Below, piece after piece: positions 1 through 7,474 of a stretch of 24,160 nucleotides of DNA (within the stretch, counting starts at the first letter, position 1; each line of letters begins with the position of its first letter). This DNA comes from JAGOTP01 sp964359565 (GTDB lineage: Bacteria > Patescibacteriota > Patescibacteriia > 2-12-FULL-60-25). A program made the translations under genes and the position numbers. The stretch covers positions 1 to 24,160 of the forward strand of contig CAYHTN010000009.1 of the NCBI GenBank assembly GCA_964359565.1. Reading direction: 5' to 3'. The notes below the pieces were generated by a model, which saw nothing but the letters and a program-made list of their open reading frames with translations, did no database searches and had not been told where the DNA came from.

Positions 1-206
1 TCCAAATAAAAGCCTTCCGATTTGAATTTGCTGGCTTAGGATAGCGTTTTTGGAGGAGGGGCGCCAAGCCGCGGCGGGTGGGGTGGGGCGGATGAGGCAG
101 ACGTCTTCGCCGGCTTTGAAGTAGAAGCAGTCTTCTTGGACATCGCGGGTGATGTTTGCGAGTTCGTGGACCCTTGGTCTTCGAATTCAGCCCAGGGGTT
201 TTTCAT
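1..206 (-). CDS. Unidentified protein, 5' part only, with apparent frameshift near base 170
   Basis: I do not recognise this gene. The minus strand from base 186 down to the window edge is open in one frame and reads like a genuine protein, with segments such as ELANITRDVQEDCFYFKAGE and NAILSQQIQIGRLLFG and mostly C-ending codons. That frame has no ATG, GTG or TTG after its upstream stop (187-189). The ATG at 204-206 lies in another frame, which gives MKNPWAEFEDQG and then turns into low-complexity Ser/Thr/Pro/Ala sequence and stops at 36-38. Adding one G to the GGG run at 171-173 (minus strand) would join the two as MKNPWAEFEDQG-VHELANITRD. So the gene probably starts at 206, runs off the left edge, and carries a one-base deletion that is either real or a sequencing error. 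It is divergent from parA. Confidence 0.5.
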
Positions 207-298
207 AGCTATTCAGACGATAGCAGATCGTTTTCGTGGAGGCGATGGAGGTCGGGGATTCTTTAAAATCTACCCACACGAGCAGCGTTTTTCTTGCC

Positions 299-327
299 TT
301 GCATCTCGTAAGGTCCTGACGTACACT
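299..327 (+). promoter_or_regulatory. Putative sigma-70-type promoter of parAB
   Basis: TTGCAT (299-304) and TACACT (322-327) are separated by exactly 17 bases. The -10 is followed by AACCCC and then 19 bases separate TACACT from the parA ATG. The same string TACACTAACCCC occurs again before the VirB4 gene at 18283. The predicted leader is only about 12 nt and has no Shine-Dalgarno. Confidence 0.6.
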
Positions 328-346
328 AACCCCGTTATTTGGCTCT

Positions 347-1135
347 ATGGCGCGCGTGATTTCGATCGTTAATCAGAAGGGCGGCGTCGGCAAGACGACC
401 ACGGCTATTAATTTGGGAGCGTATTTGGCTGAGCTAGGGAAATTCGTTCTTATCATCGATCTTGATCCACAAGCAAACGCGACTTCAGGAATTGGAATCG
501 ATCACCGTGGCTTGAGTCAGGGTCTGTATGAGTCTGTGCTCGGACAGATACGCATGCGTGATATCGTCCAGCCAACTGCGCATGTCGGTCTTCGGATTGC
601 GCCAGCCACGAGTGCGCTCGCTGGTTTGAATGTCGAACTGGTGAATATGGAAGAGCGTGAATACAAATTACGCCAAGCCATTTTAGAGATTCGCAACGAC
701 TACGATTTTATTCTCATCGATTGTCCGCCCACACTTGGGCTTATTACCTTAAATGGACTTGTCGCCGGTGATGAGATTTTAATCCCAGTACAAGCCGAGT
801 ACTTTGCGCTTGAGGGATTGGGCCAGTTGCTCGAGACCGTGAATCTCGTGAAAGATCGCATTCGTCCAGAGGTCGATATTCTCGGTGCGGTGATCACCAT
901 GTACGATGGTCGTACGAAGCTCTCGGATGATGTCTTGCAAGAGCTCTATAAGTATTTTCCTAATAATATTTTTCGTTCTATCATTCCACGGAATGTGCGT
1001 TTAGCAGAAGCGCCATCCTTTGGTCGCACGATTGCACACTTCGACCCGGGTTCCAAGGGAGCCAAGGCCTATGAGCGTCTTGCGCGTGAAGTGATGGAAC
1101 GAGAAGTCGATCATTATCGTATTCGCACCTTATGA
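347..1135 (+). CDS. parA: ParA/Soj chromosome-partitioning ATPase
   Basis: This 262-aa protein is a deviant-Walker-A ATPase of the ParA/Soj/MinD superfamily. It binds DNA non-specifically in the ATP-bound dimer state and moves ParB-bound origin regions during chromosome segregation. The Walker A KGGVGKTT sits at residues 11-18, the IDLDPQAN segment at 38-44, and the Walker B region is DFILIDCPPTLG. The length matches chromosomal (Soj-type, no N-terminal HTH) ParA. The start at 347 is fixed by the motif-bearing N terminus and by the promoter just upstream; ATG follows GGCTCT with no Shine-Dalgarno. The stop overlaps the parB start by four bases (ATGA), so the two genes are translationally coupled in one operon. 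Confidence 0.95.
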   Translation: MARVISIVNQKGGVGKTTTAINLGAYLAELGKFVLIIDLDPQANATSGIGIDHRGLSQGLYESVLGQIRMRDIVQPTAHVGLRIAPATSALAGLNVELVNMEEREYKLRQAILEIRNDYDFILIDCPPTLGLITLNGLVAGDEILIPVQAEYFALEGLGQLLETVNLVKDRIRPEVDILGAVITMYDGRTKLSDDVLQELYKYFPNNIFRSIIPRNVRLAEAPSFGRTIAHFDPGSKGAKAYERLAREVMEREVDHYRIRTL

Positions 1136-2100
1136 TTCCTCAACGTCAATCAGGTCTTGGTCGAGGCTTAGGGGCGATTATCCCGCCTAAGCCTCTGACG
1201 CCACCTGCTCCACAAGGCGTGCCTGCTCCAGTGCCAACGGAGCCTCCTGTTTCGGTTCATACTGAGCCTGTTTTGGCGCGTCCAGAAGCGGTAGGGCCGC
1301 CAGCGTTTGTCCCAAGTGGATTAGGGTTAAAAGAGATCTCGATTGATAAGATCGAACGTAATCCCTATCAGCCCCGTACCCATTTTGATCATAATGAATT
1401 AGAAGAGTTGATTAAAAGCATTGAAGAGCACGGCATGCTCCAGCCGCTGGTTGTTTCTCCTTTGCCAAATGGCAAATACCAGTTGATCGCTGGTGAGCGT
1501 CGGTTTCGAGCCTTAGGGGTTCTTGGTCAAACACAAGTACCGGTCATCGTTCGTGATGCGACTGAACAGCAGAAATTAGAATTTGCCATCATTGAGAACG
1601 TCCAGCGTCAAGAATTGAATCCGATCGAAGAAGCGAAGGCGTACATCCGTCTCTCTGAAGAATTTGGCTTGACCCAAGAACAGATCGCCGATCGGGTCGG
1701 GAAGAGTCGCCCGCAAATCTCTAATACAGTTCGTCTATTACAGCTTCCAAAAGAAATTCAGGACGGACTCATGGAAAAGAAGATCTCTTCTTCGAATGCA
1801 CGTACCTTGCTCTCTCTGCCCAACGATCACGAGCGTCTCAAATTATTTTATGCGATGATCGCCAATAATTTTACCGTTCGTCAGGCCGCAGAAAAGGTTG
1901 ACCTCCCTCGCGCCCGTCTGGCTCTCAAAGATCCAAATATCGCCGACTTCGAAGAGCGTATGCGCGCCTGGCTCCGCTGTCGCGTTATCGTGAAAGAAAG
2001 CGCCAAGGGCGCTGGGGAAATCAAGATACGTTATTCTTCTCCAGAAGAATTTAAAACGCTCATGGAGAAATTAGAAGATAAAAAAACAACGGATTTGTAA
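1132..2100 (+). CDS. parB: ParB/Spo0J chromosome-partitioning protein
   Basis: This 322-aa partner of ParA binds parS sites, loads as a CTP-dependent sliding clamp and stimulates ParA ATPase. Residues 1-15 contain GLGRGLGAIIP, the usual ParA-stimulating N-terminal motif. A proline-rich linker follows (about 17-65), then the CTP-binding ParB domain with the GERRFRA box (about residues 122-128), the ENVQRQELNPIEEA helix, and a helix-turn-helix (LTQEQIADRVGKSRPQISN). The C-terminal dimerisation part is short. It overlaps parA by four bases. I found no canonical parS palindrome (TGTTTCACGTGAAACA type) in the window, so its binding sites are elsewhere or diverged. Confidence 0.95.
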   Translation: MIPQRQSGLGRGLGAIIPPKPLTPPAPQGVPAPVPTEPPVSVHTEPVLARPEAVGPPAFVPSGLGLKEISIDKIERNPYQPRTHFDHNELEELIKSIEEHGMLQPLVVSPLPNGKYQLIAGERRFRALGVLGQTQVPVIVRDATEQQKLEFAIIENVQRQELNPIEEAKAYIRLSEEFGLTQEQIADRVGKSRPQISNTVRLLQLPKEIQDGLMEKKISSSNARTLLSLPNDHERLKLFYAMIANNFTVRQAAEKVDLPRARLALKDPNIADFEERMRAWLRCRVIVKESAKGAGEIKIRYSSPEEFKTLMEKLEDKKTTDL

Positions 2101-2111
2101 CAGAGGAATAA

Positions 2112-2145
2112 ATAGTAGGGGCACGGCGCGCCGTGCCCCTACTAT
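2112..2145. repeat. Perfect 34-bp palindrome downstream of parB
   Basis: Two 17-base arms (2112-2128 and 2129-2145) are exact reverse complements with no spacer; the core is GGGGCACGGCGCGCCGTGCCCC-like. It begins 12 bases after the parB stop, so the transcript would fold into a very stable hairpin. A run TCTATTATCTCTCT follows rather than a clean U-tract, so it could slow polymerase or protect the 3' end, but it is not a textbook intrinsic terminator. GTAGGGGCACGG-type palindromes are also known as dispersed intergenic repeats in other bacteria. Confidence 0.85.
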
Positions 2146-2164
2146 CTATTATCTCTCTAGGAAA

Positions 2165-2202
2165 CCCCGGGAGAAGCGTAGCGGATCCCGGGGAGGATGA
2201 CG
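2165..2202. repeat. Partial copy of the dispersed GGATCC/GGATGACG hairpin element
   Basis: CCCCGGGA (2165-2172) and TCCCGGGG (2186-2193) form a perfect 8-bp stem around GAAGCGTAGCGGA. The segment ends in GAGGATGACG, the same terminal string as the two full copies at 9324-9434 and 12494-12602. It looks like one half of the element, diverged in its stem. It ends shortly before the promoter of the GC-rich oxygenase gene. Confidence 0.6.
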
Positions 2203-2228
2203 TAAAAGAAAGCATTCGCCATGATGAG

Positions 2229-2257
2229 TTGACCACCTATTTCTATTCCATTATAAA
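2229..2257 (+). promoter_or_regulatory. Strong sigma-70-type promoter of the oxygenase unit
   Basis: TTGACC (2229-2234) and TATAAA (2252-2257) are spaced by 17 bases, which is close to the ideal consensus and better than any promoter for the housekeeping genes here. The AT-rich promoter stands out against the GC-rich gene it drives. Confidence 0.65.
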
Positions 2258-2263
2258 TATGGC

Positions 2264-2327
2264 TGCCACCACAAACTTTGCCTCAGAAGGGTAGAGACGT
2301 GGAGATGGCTTCTCGGAGGTTTCAACC
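2264..2327 (+). promoter_or_regulatory. Long leader with strong Shine-Dalgarno before the oxygenase
   Basis: GGAGG at 2315-2319 lies 8 bases before the ATG, a classic ribosome binding site that nearly all other genes in this window lack. The predicted leader is about 64 nt. AGAAG (from 2285) can pair with CTTCT just before the Shine-Dalgarno, and CCTC (2281-2284) could instead pair with GAGG of the site itself. These alternative pairings are my reading by eye and could be chance. Confidence 0.5.
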
Positions 2328-3230
2328 ATGAAGTTCGAGGTTGTAACGGTCGATCTGAGTCGAGGAACGCCGGGTGGAGCCGGAGACCTCGAGCGCGGCC
2401 TGCGGCTTCGCGGCGCGTTCGAAGGGACGGGGTTCGTCATCCTGAAGGGAGTGCGAGGCCTCGATCCCGCGCTCGTCGCCAAAGCGTACGAGTACATGCA
2501 GAAGCTCTTCGACCTGCCGGTCGAGGTGCTGCGTCGGTACGAGCGTATCGCGCTCCATCACCAGCGTGGATACACGCCCTTCAAGGTGGAGCAGGGTGTC
2601 GGTGCTCTGGCCGCCGACCTCAAGCACCACTACTTCATCGGGCCGGAGGGTTCCAAGGCTAAGTACGAGAACGTCTGGCCGGAGGAGATCCCCGGTTTCC
2701 GTGAGGTGTTTCTCGCAGTCTACCAGATGTTCGAGCGGATCGCGTACGAGGTCACCCGTCTCCTTGGGTTCGCCGTCAACCTGCCGGGGATCGAGCGCGA
2801 GCTTGCGGGAAGCGAGAGTCTCCTCAGGCTCATCGACTACCCCGAGCTTTCGCCGGATGAGGACCCCAACGCTGAGCGCGCTGCGGCTCATGGGGACATC
2901 AATGTCCTCACCTTCCTTCCGACGGCAACGGCGGCCGGACTGGAGGTCCGTGCTCTCGATGGGACCTGGGCCCCCGTCAACGCCGCGCCGGGTGATCTCA
3001 TCGTGAACGCAGGCGACGTTCTCGAGTACATCGGTGCCAACCGACCGGATGAGACGACGCGGTTTCAGATCCCGTCGACCTGGCATCGAGTGGTCAACCT
3101 TCCGGGGCGTCGCTTCTCCATGCCCTTCTTCTCGCATTTGCGGGAGGGCTACGTGGTGAACCCCACCACCGGGCTCACGGAGGGTGAACTCGTACACGAG
3201 CGCTTGCGCGCCATTGGTCTCGCGACGTAG
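2328..3230 (+). CDS. 2-oxoglutarate/Fe(II)-dependent oxygenase, isopenicillin-N-synthase-like fold
   Basis: This 300-aa protein has the layout of the non-haem iron oxygenase family that includes isopenicillin N synthase and plant-type dioxygenases. An N-terminal DIOX_N-like part (about 3-120, with GTGFVILKGV) is followed by the catalytic jelly roll. The expected iron ligands are H188 and D190 (in AAHGDINVLTFLP) and H253 (STWHRVVN). R262 and S264 form the R-x-S motif that binds the 2-oxoglutarate carboxylate. All residues needed for activity appear present; the substrate cannot be told. The gene is far richer in G+C than its neighbours (68% in one 60-base line counted by hand at 2401-2460) and has its own promoter and strong Shine-Dalgarno, so recent acquisition from a GC-rich donor is likely. 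It stands alone, converging on relA. Confidence 0.85.
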   Translation: MKFEVVTVDLSRGTPGGAGDLERGLRLRGAFEGTGFVILKGVRGLDPALVAKAYEYMQKLFDLPVEVLRRYERIALHHQRGYTPFKVEQGVGALAADLKHHYFIGPEGSKAKYENVWPEEIPGFREVFLAVYQMFERIAYEVTRLLGFAVNLPGIERELAGSESLLRLIDYPELSPDEDPNAERAAAHGDINVLTFLPTATAAGLEVRALDGTWAPVNAAPGDLIVNAGDVLEYIGANRPDETTRFQIPSTWHRVVNLPGRRFSMPFFSHLREGYVVNPTTGLTEGELVHERLRAIGLAT

Positions 3231-3250
3231 AGTTCTCCGTTCCTCTTTCT

Positions 3251-3290
3251 CGCTTCTCTCGACATCTCCTCGGGCGAAGCGTTCTTTTTT
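3251..3290 (+). terminator. Possible weak intrinsic terminator after the oxygenase
   Basis: CGCTTC (3251-3256) can pair with GAAGCG (3276-3281) across a 19-base loop, and TTCTTTTTT follows at 3282-3290. The stem is only 6 bp and the loop is long, so the call is tentative. The T-run touches the stop codon of the convergent relA gene. Confidence 0.35.
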
Positions 3291-4818
3291 ATCTTCCGTT
3301 TGGCAGAATGCCTTTAATCCAAGAACCGATTTTAGATTTGGCTTGTTGTCGGATTTTTGCTTTCGCGTGACGGGTTTTTACAAAACTGATCCAATCCGGA
3401 TTTGGACCTTTGCGGGATTTGTCGCGGATAATTTCGACCATGTCGCCATTGCGTAAAATACGATCAAGCGGAGCGACGTCTTCATTGACTTTCGCGCCTG
3501 CACAGGTGTCGCCGATGTCGGTATGAATAGCGTAAGCGAAATCAACGCAGGTACTTTCTTCGGGAAGATCAATAACGTCTCCTTTAGGAGTGAAGATAAA
3601 AATGCGATTACGAAAGATATCGATTTTTACCTCTTCGAGTTTGTTTAAATTATCTTGCTGCTTACCATGAAATTCTTGTTGGAGCATGGCGAGGTCTTTG
3701 ACCCAGTCAGGGGCCATAGAGCCGCCCTGGCCTTGGGTATTTCGTGGTCTCACTTTCCCTTCTTCATCGTAGGCCCAATGTGCGGCGATGCCGTACTCGT
3801 TTTCTAGATGCATGGCTTGGGTGCGGATTTGAAATTCCACAATTTCTCCATCTTCGCAAAAGACAGTGGTGTGAAGCGAGCGATAGCCGTTCGGTTTGGG
3901 CTGAGCAATATAATCTTTTATTCTTCCTTTTAATGGCGCCCAACGACCATGAATGACGCCCAGTGCGGCATAGCAATCAGGAATATTGTTTACGATAATA
4001 CGTAGCGCCAAAATATCGTATACCCGAGCGATACTCCGATCATTCTTCAATAATTTAAGGTAGAGCGAATAGAGATGTTTGGCACGGCCATGAACATCGG
4101 CGGCTTGTATGCTCGCTTCTTGGAGTTCTTTGGTTGTTTCTTCGATGACTTTTTGAATGTAGTTTTCTTTATCTTTGCGCGTTGTTCGTGCGAGTTCTGA
4201 AACCCAGGCATACTCTTTGGGATGCACGTATTTAAAGGCGGCATCTTCTAAGCGCCCTTTCATTTCGCCCATCCCCAAACGATTCGCAATGGGGGCGTAG
4301 ATTTCTAAGGATTCAAGGGCAATCCGTTCTTGTTTTTTTGGAGGGATCGCGTCTAGTGTCTGTAGGTTATGCAACCGATCCGCAAACTTGATAAATACCA
4401 CACGCACATCGGCGGCCATCGCAAGAAACATCTTGCACAGATTTTCGATGTAGCGTTCCATACCGCGATACTTAATTTTTCCCAGTTTGGTGATGCCATC
4501 CACCATCGAGCGGACATCTTCGCCAAATTCCATCTCGATATCTTCAAGTGTTTTTCCTGTATCTTCTGGAACATCATGCAGCAACCCGGCGATGATAATC
4601 GGAACCGGAAGTTTCATCTCCGCGAGGGTAATAGCGGTACAAAGGGGATGAATGATGTACGGTTCCCCGGTCGCCCGTTTTTGGCCTCGATGGGCCTCTT
4701 CGGCAAAATGATAAGCACGACGAACAATCTTTTCGTCTGCTTGCGGGTCATACGCATGGATCCGTTCGCACAGGACGTTAACGCTGGGGTCCTGAATGAG
4801 CTTATCGGAGAAGGGCAT
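3289..4818 (-). CDS. relA: RelA/SpoT-family (p)ppGpp synthetase/hydrolase, short form without ACT domain
   Basis: This 509-aa enzyme should make and break the alarmone (p)ppGpp. The hydrolase (HD) domain at about 25-180 keeps H57, H81-D82, E85-D86 and D147 (in FADRLHN), so hydrolase activity is expected. The synthetase domain at about 240-350 has GRAKHLYSLYLKL, YDILALRIIV, QPKPNGYRSLHTTV and EFQIRTQAMH. A TGS domain lies at about 404-466. The chain ends soon after, whereas usual long RSH proteins continue for about 200 more residues with helical, zinc-finger/CC and ACT/RRM domains. A basic tail (KTRHAKAKIRQQAKSKIG) closes it. Bifunctional Rel/SpoT is the best name. It is the last gene of the minus-strand block, 54 bases after topA, and is preceded by GTCTCT and ATG with no Shine-Dalgarno. 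Confidence 0.93.
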   Translation of the reverse strand: MPFSDKLIQDPSVNVLCERIHAYDPQADEKIVRRAYHFAEEAHRGQKRATGEPYIIHPLCTAITLAEMKLPVPIIIAGLLHDVPEDTGKTLEDIEMEFGEDVRSMVDGITKLGKIKYRGMERYIENLCKMFLAMAADVRVVFIKFADRLHNLQTLDAIPPKKQERIALESLEIYAPIANRLGMGEMKGRLEDAAFKYVHPKEYAWVSELARTTRKDKENYIQKVIEETTKELQEASIQAADVHGRAKHLYSLYLKLLKNDRSIARVYDILALRIIVNNIPDCYAALGVIHGRWAPLKGRIKDYIAQPKPNGYRSLHTTVFCEDGEIVEFQIRTQAMHLENEYGIAAHWAYDEEGKVRPRNTQGQGGSMAPDWVKDLAMLQQEFHGKQQDNLNKLEEVKIDIFRNRIFIFTPKGDVIDLPEESTCVDFAYAIHTDIGDTCAGAKVNEDVAPLDRILRNGDMVEIIRDKSRKGPNPDWISFVKTRHAKAKIRQQAKSKIGSWIKGILPNGR

Positions 4819-4834
4819 AGAGACTAGTCATCAT

Positions 4835-4843
4835 AGGGTAGCA
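4835..4843 (-). promoter_or_regulatory. Possible extended -10 element before relA
   Basis: On the minus strand TGC-TACCCT reads as an extended -10 (TGn plus hexamer), 16 bases before the relA ATG. No good -35 is visible. It would let relA be transcribed separately from topA. Confidence 0.3.
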
Positions 4844-4872
4844 TCTCCTCCGTCTTTCCGACTATATGGAGC

Positions 4873-7446
4873 TTAGACCGCTCCTTTCTTTGTTCGAGCG
4901 CGTCCACCAGACTTCTTGGTGGCCGCACGGACATCTAAAAGTGCGATTGCCTGTTCAAGCGTCAGCTCTTCCGGATTCTGTTCTTTAGGAACCGTCGCAT
5001 TAATCGTTTTGTGCTTCACATAGACGCCAAATTTGCCGGTATGAAGGGTGATGGGCTGGCCATCCTTCGGATGCGCACCGATTGTTTTTAGGACCGCCGC
5101 GCCACGACGCGCGGCTTTTGGTTCGGCGAGAATCGCCAAAGCACGTTCAAGGGGGAGCGTCAGAATATCTTCGTTCTTCACCGAACGAAACTCTCCTTGG
5201 TATTTGAGATAAGGACCAAAGCGTCCGAAGCCGGCACGGATTTCTTCGCCGGTTTCTGGATGCATGCCGATCAGACGTGGCAGAGAAAGAAGTTGCAGTG
5301 CTTTTTCTTTATCAAGCGTTTCGATCGGGGTGTCTTTGGGAATGCTAATGCGTTTTGGTTTTTGTTTTGGATCCACCGGGTCTTCTCCAAGTTGCAGATA
5401 GGCGCCGTACGCTCCTGTCTTCAGATAAATCTGTAATCCTGTCTCCGGATCTTGTCCGAGCGTGGTTGGTCCTTGTTGGGATTTGAGAAAGAGTTCCTCG
5501 AGCGATTCTAATGAAAGATCACCCGGTGTCATCTCAACCGGAAGACTCGCTTTTGTTTGGGTTTGACTACGGGGATGTACGCCTTCGACATAAGCGCCGA
5601 AACGACCAATATTTACGGTCACATTCGCGAGTTGTGGAAGAGTAATTTGACGAGGATCGTAACCATCTTCCTTCTTCCGTGCATTTTCTTCGGCGACTTT
5701 CTGTTCAAGGCCTTTCTCGCCTCGATAGAACGCTTGCAAGTAGGCCAACCATTCTTCTTTGCCTTCGGCAATACGGTCGAGGTTTTGTTCCATCTGTGAG
5801 GTAAAGTTGATATCGACCAGATCACCGAATGAACGCTCCATGTATTGGATTACCGCAAAACCCGTAAAAGTAGGCACGAGCGCACTGCTTTGTTTTTTTG
5901 TGTAGCCACGATCAAGCAGCGTTGAGATCGTGGCCGAGTACGTACTTGGACGACCGACGCCTTCTTTTTCCATGAATTGAATCAGGGAAGCTTCCGTAAA
6001 GCGAGCAGGTGGTTTTGTTTCGTGGCCGATCGCCTCTGCTTTCTCACACGGCACCGTTTGGCCGATCGTGAGAGCAGGCAGGGGATGTTCTTTATCAAGC
6101 AGCGCTTGTTCTGCGTCCTCAGATCCTTCGACGTAGGCACGTAAGAATCCGGCAAAGAGAATACGCATACCGTTGGCTTGAAAGGTGTGATCACCGACAT
6201 TCAGTGTGACGGCGACCTGGAGTTGTTTGGCATCTTCCATTTGTGAAGCCAAGGTACGCATCCAGATGAGTTCGTACAGATCGCGTTCGGCTCCGTTCAG
6301 ATCCGTCTCATGCGGAGGGGTAAACGTTAAACTCGGACGAATGGCTTCGTGGGCTTCTTGCGCGCCTTTTGTGGTCGAATGATAGGTCCGTGGTGCTGGC
6401 GGCAGAAACTCAGCTCCAAAACGGGAACCGATCATGGTACGGATATTCTGTATTGCTTCAGGCGAAAGCACGGTCGAGTCGGTACGCATGTAGGTGATGT
6501 ACCCACGTTCGTAGAGACCTTGCGCAAGCTTCATCGCTTCTTTCGAAGAAAGCCCGAGCTTACGGTTCGCCTCTTGTTGTAACGTCGACGTAATAAAAGG
6601 CGCAGGTGGACGGCGGGTGACCGGTTTTTCAACAATATCTGCGATCTTCCAGACTTGGGCTGGAACTTCGGTCGCGATCGCACGTGCTTTGGCTTCGTCT
6701 AATAAGGTGACCTGAAGCTTGGGCTTAAGTGCACCTGTTTCTTCATCGAAATCTTTTCCGGTCGCGATGCGTTGGCCTTTGGTGGTGATGAGTGTTGCGT
6801 CAAAGGCGCCTTCGCCTGCCGTGAGTGTTGCATCTACGTCCCAGTAGCTTGCTTTGACGAAGCGCATGCGATCGCGTTCACGATCAACGATGGCTTTTAA
6901 AACCGCAGATTGAACGCGACCGGCCGAGAGACCGAACGCAATCTTTTTCCAGAGGACAGGGGAGACGGTGTAGCCGACAAGGCGATCAAGAATACGACGC
7001 GTTTCTTGCGCGCGAACGAGATTCTCATCTAATTCACGAGGATGGGCGAGGGCGTTTTCGATCGCTTGTTTGGTAATTTCGTGAAAAACTAATCGTTTGA
7101 CAGGAACTTTTGGTTTGAGCAATTCCAAGAGATGCCAGCTGATACTTTCTCCTTCGCGGTCTTCGTCCGTTGCCAGATAAAGAGATGAAGCATCTTTGAG
7201 CGCCTTTTTAAGTTCGCTCACCGTTTTCGTTTTGCTTTTGGGAATGATATAGAGTGGTTCGAAATTGTGATCGACATCCACGCCAAGCTTTCCCTTGGGC
7301 GATTTTTTCAGTTCTTCAGGAACATCCGCGGCGGTAGGGGGGAGATCACGAACATGTCCCATAGAAGCCAGAACTTGATAGTCGGCTCCGAGGAATTTAC
7401 GGATCGTTTTGGCTTTGGTAGGAGATTCTACGATAACGAGGTGCAT
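4873..7446 (-). CDS. topA: DNA topoisomerase I (type IA)
   Basis: This 857-aa enzyme relaxes negative supercoils by nicking and passing single strands. The Toprim domain opens the protein (VIVESPTKAKTIRKFLG, catalytic E7) and carries DEDREGE at 94-100 for metal binding. The catalytic tyrosine is Y319 in ITYMRTDST. The central type IA domains run to about residue 600. The C-terminal part has no cysteine zinc fingers; instead it has about four glycine/aromatic repeats of the Topo_C type (NIGRFGAYVEGV, KTGAYGAYLQLGE, GFGRFGPYLKYQG, HTGKFGVYVKHK), then a basic tail ending in KKSGGRARTKKGAV. The start is set by the MHLVIVESPTKAK motif and lies 28 bases after the dprA stop; no Shine-Dalgarno is present. 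Confidence 0.96.
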   Translation of the reverse strand: MHLVIVESPTKAKTIRKFLGADYQVLASMGHVRDLPPTAADVPEELKKSPKGKLGVDVDHNFEPLYIIPKSKTKTVSELKKALKDASSLYLATDEDREGESISWHLLELLKPKVPVKRLVFHEITKQAIENALAHPRELDENLVRAQETRRILDRLVGYTVSPVLWKKIAFGLSAGRVQSAVLKAIVDRERDRMRFVKASYWDVDATLTAGEGAFDATLITTKGQRIATGKDFDEETGALKPKLQVTLLDEAKARAIATEVPAQVWKIADIVEKPVTRRPPAPFITSTLQQEANRKLGLSSKEAMKLAQGLYERGYITYMRTDSTVLSPEAIQNIRTMIGSRFGAEFLPPAPRTYHSTTKGAQEAHEAIRPSLTFTPPHETDLNGAERDLYELIWMRTLASQMEDAKQLQVAVTLNVGDHTFQANGMRILFAGFLRAYVEGSEDAEQALLDKEHPLPALTIGQTVPCEKAEAIGHETKPPARFTEASLIQFMEKEGVGRPSTYSATISTLLDRGYTKKQSSALVPTFTGFAVIQYMERSFGDLVDINFTSQMEQNLDRIAEGKEEWLAYLQAFYRGEKGLEQKVAEENARKKEDGYDPRQITLPQLANVTVNIGRFGAYVEGVHPRSQTQTKASLPVEMTPGDLSLESLEELFLKSQQGPTTLGQDPETGLQIYLKTGAYGAYLQLGEDPVDPKQKPKRISIPKDTPIETLDKEKALQLLSLPRLIGMHPETGEEIRAGFGRFGPYLKYQGEFRSVKNEDILTLPLERALAILAEPKAARRGAAVLKTIGAHPKDGQPITLHTGKFGVYVKHKTINATVPKEQNPEELTLEQAIALLDVRAATKKSGGRARTKKGAV

Positions 7447-7461
7447 AGGATAGTCGAGGGG

Positions 7462-7467
7462 ATCATA
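7462..7467 (-). promoter_or_regulatory. Possible -10 box for topA
   Basis: TATGAT on the minus strand lies 15 bases before the topA ATG, within the short dprA-topA spacer. The -35 is not recognisable. The spacing fits the short-leader pattern of other genes in this window. Confidence 0.3.
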
Positions 7468-7474
7468 ACGAAGT

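Noticed and set aside
136..372. 78-codon open frame on the plus strand overlapping the parA start
   Set aside because: It runs through the opposite-strand protein-like frame and the parA promoter, and its sequence looks random.
2566..3006. 146-codon plus-strand frame inside the oxygenase
   Set aside because: It is Ser/Arg-rich sequence from an alternate frame of a GC-rich gene, with no own signals.
2322..3197. 291-codon minus-strand frame opposite the oxygenase
   Set aside because: It is a shadow frame kept open by high G+C; the plus frame has all iron and 2-oxoglutarate motifs.
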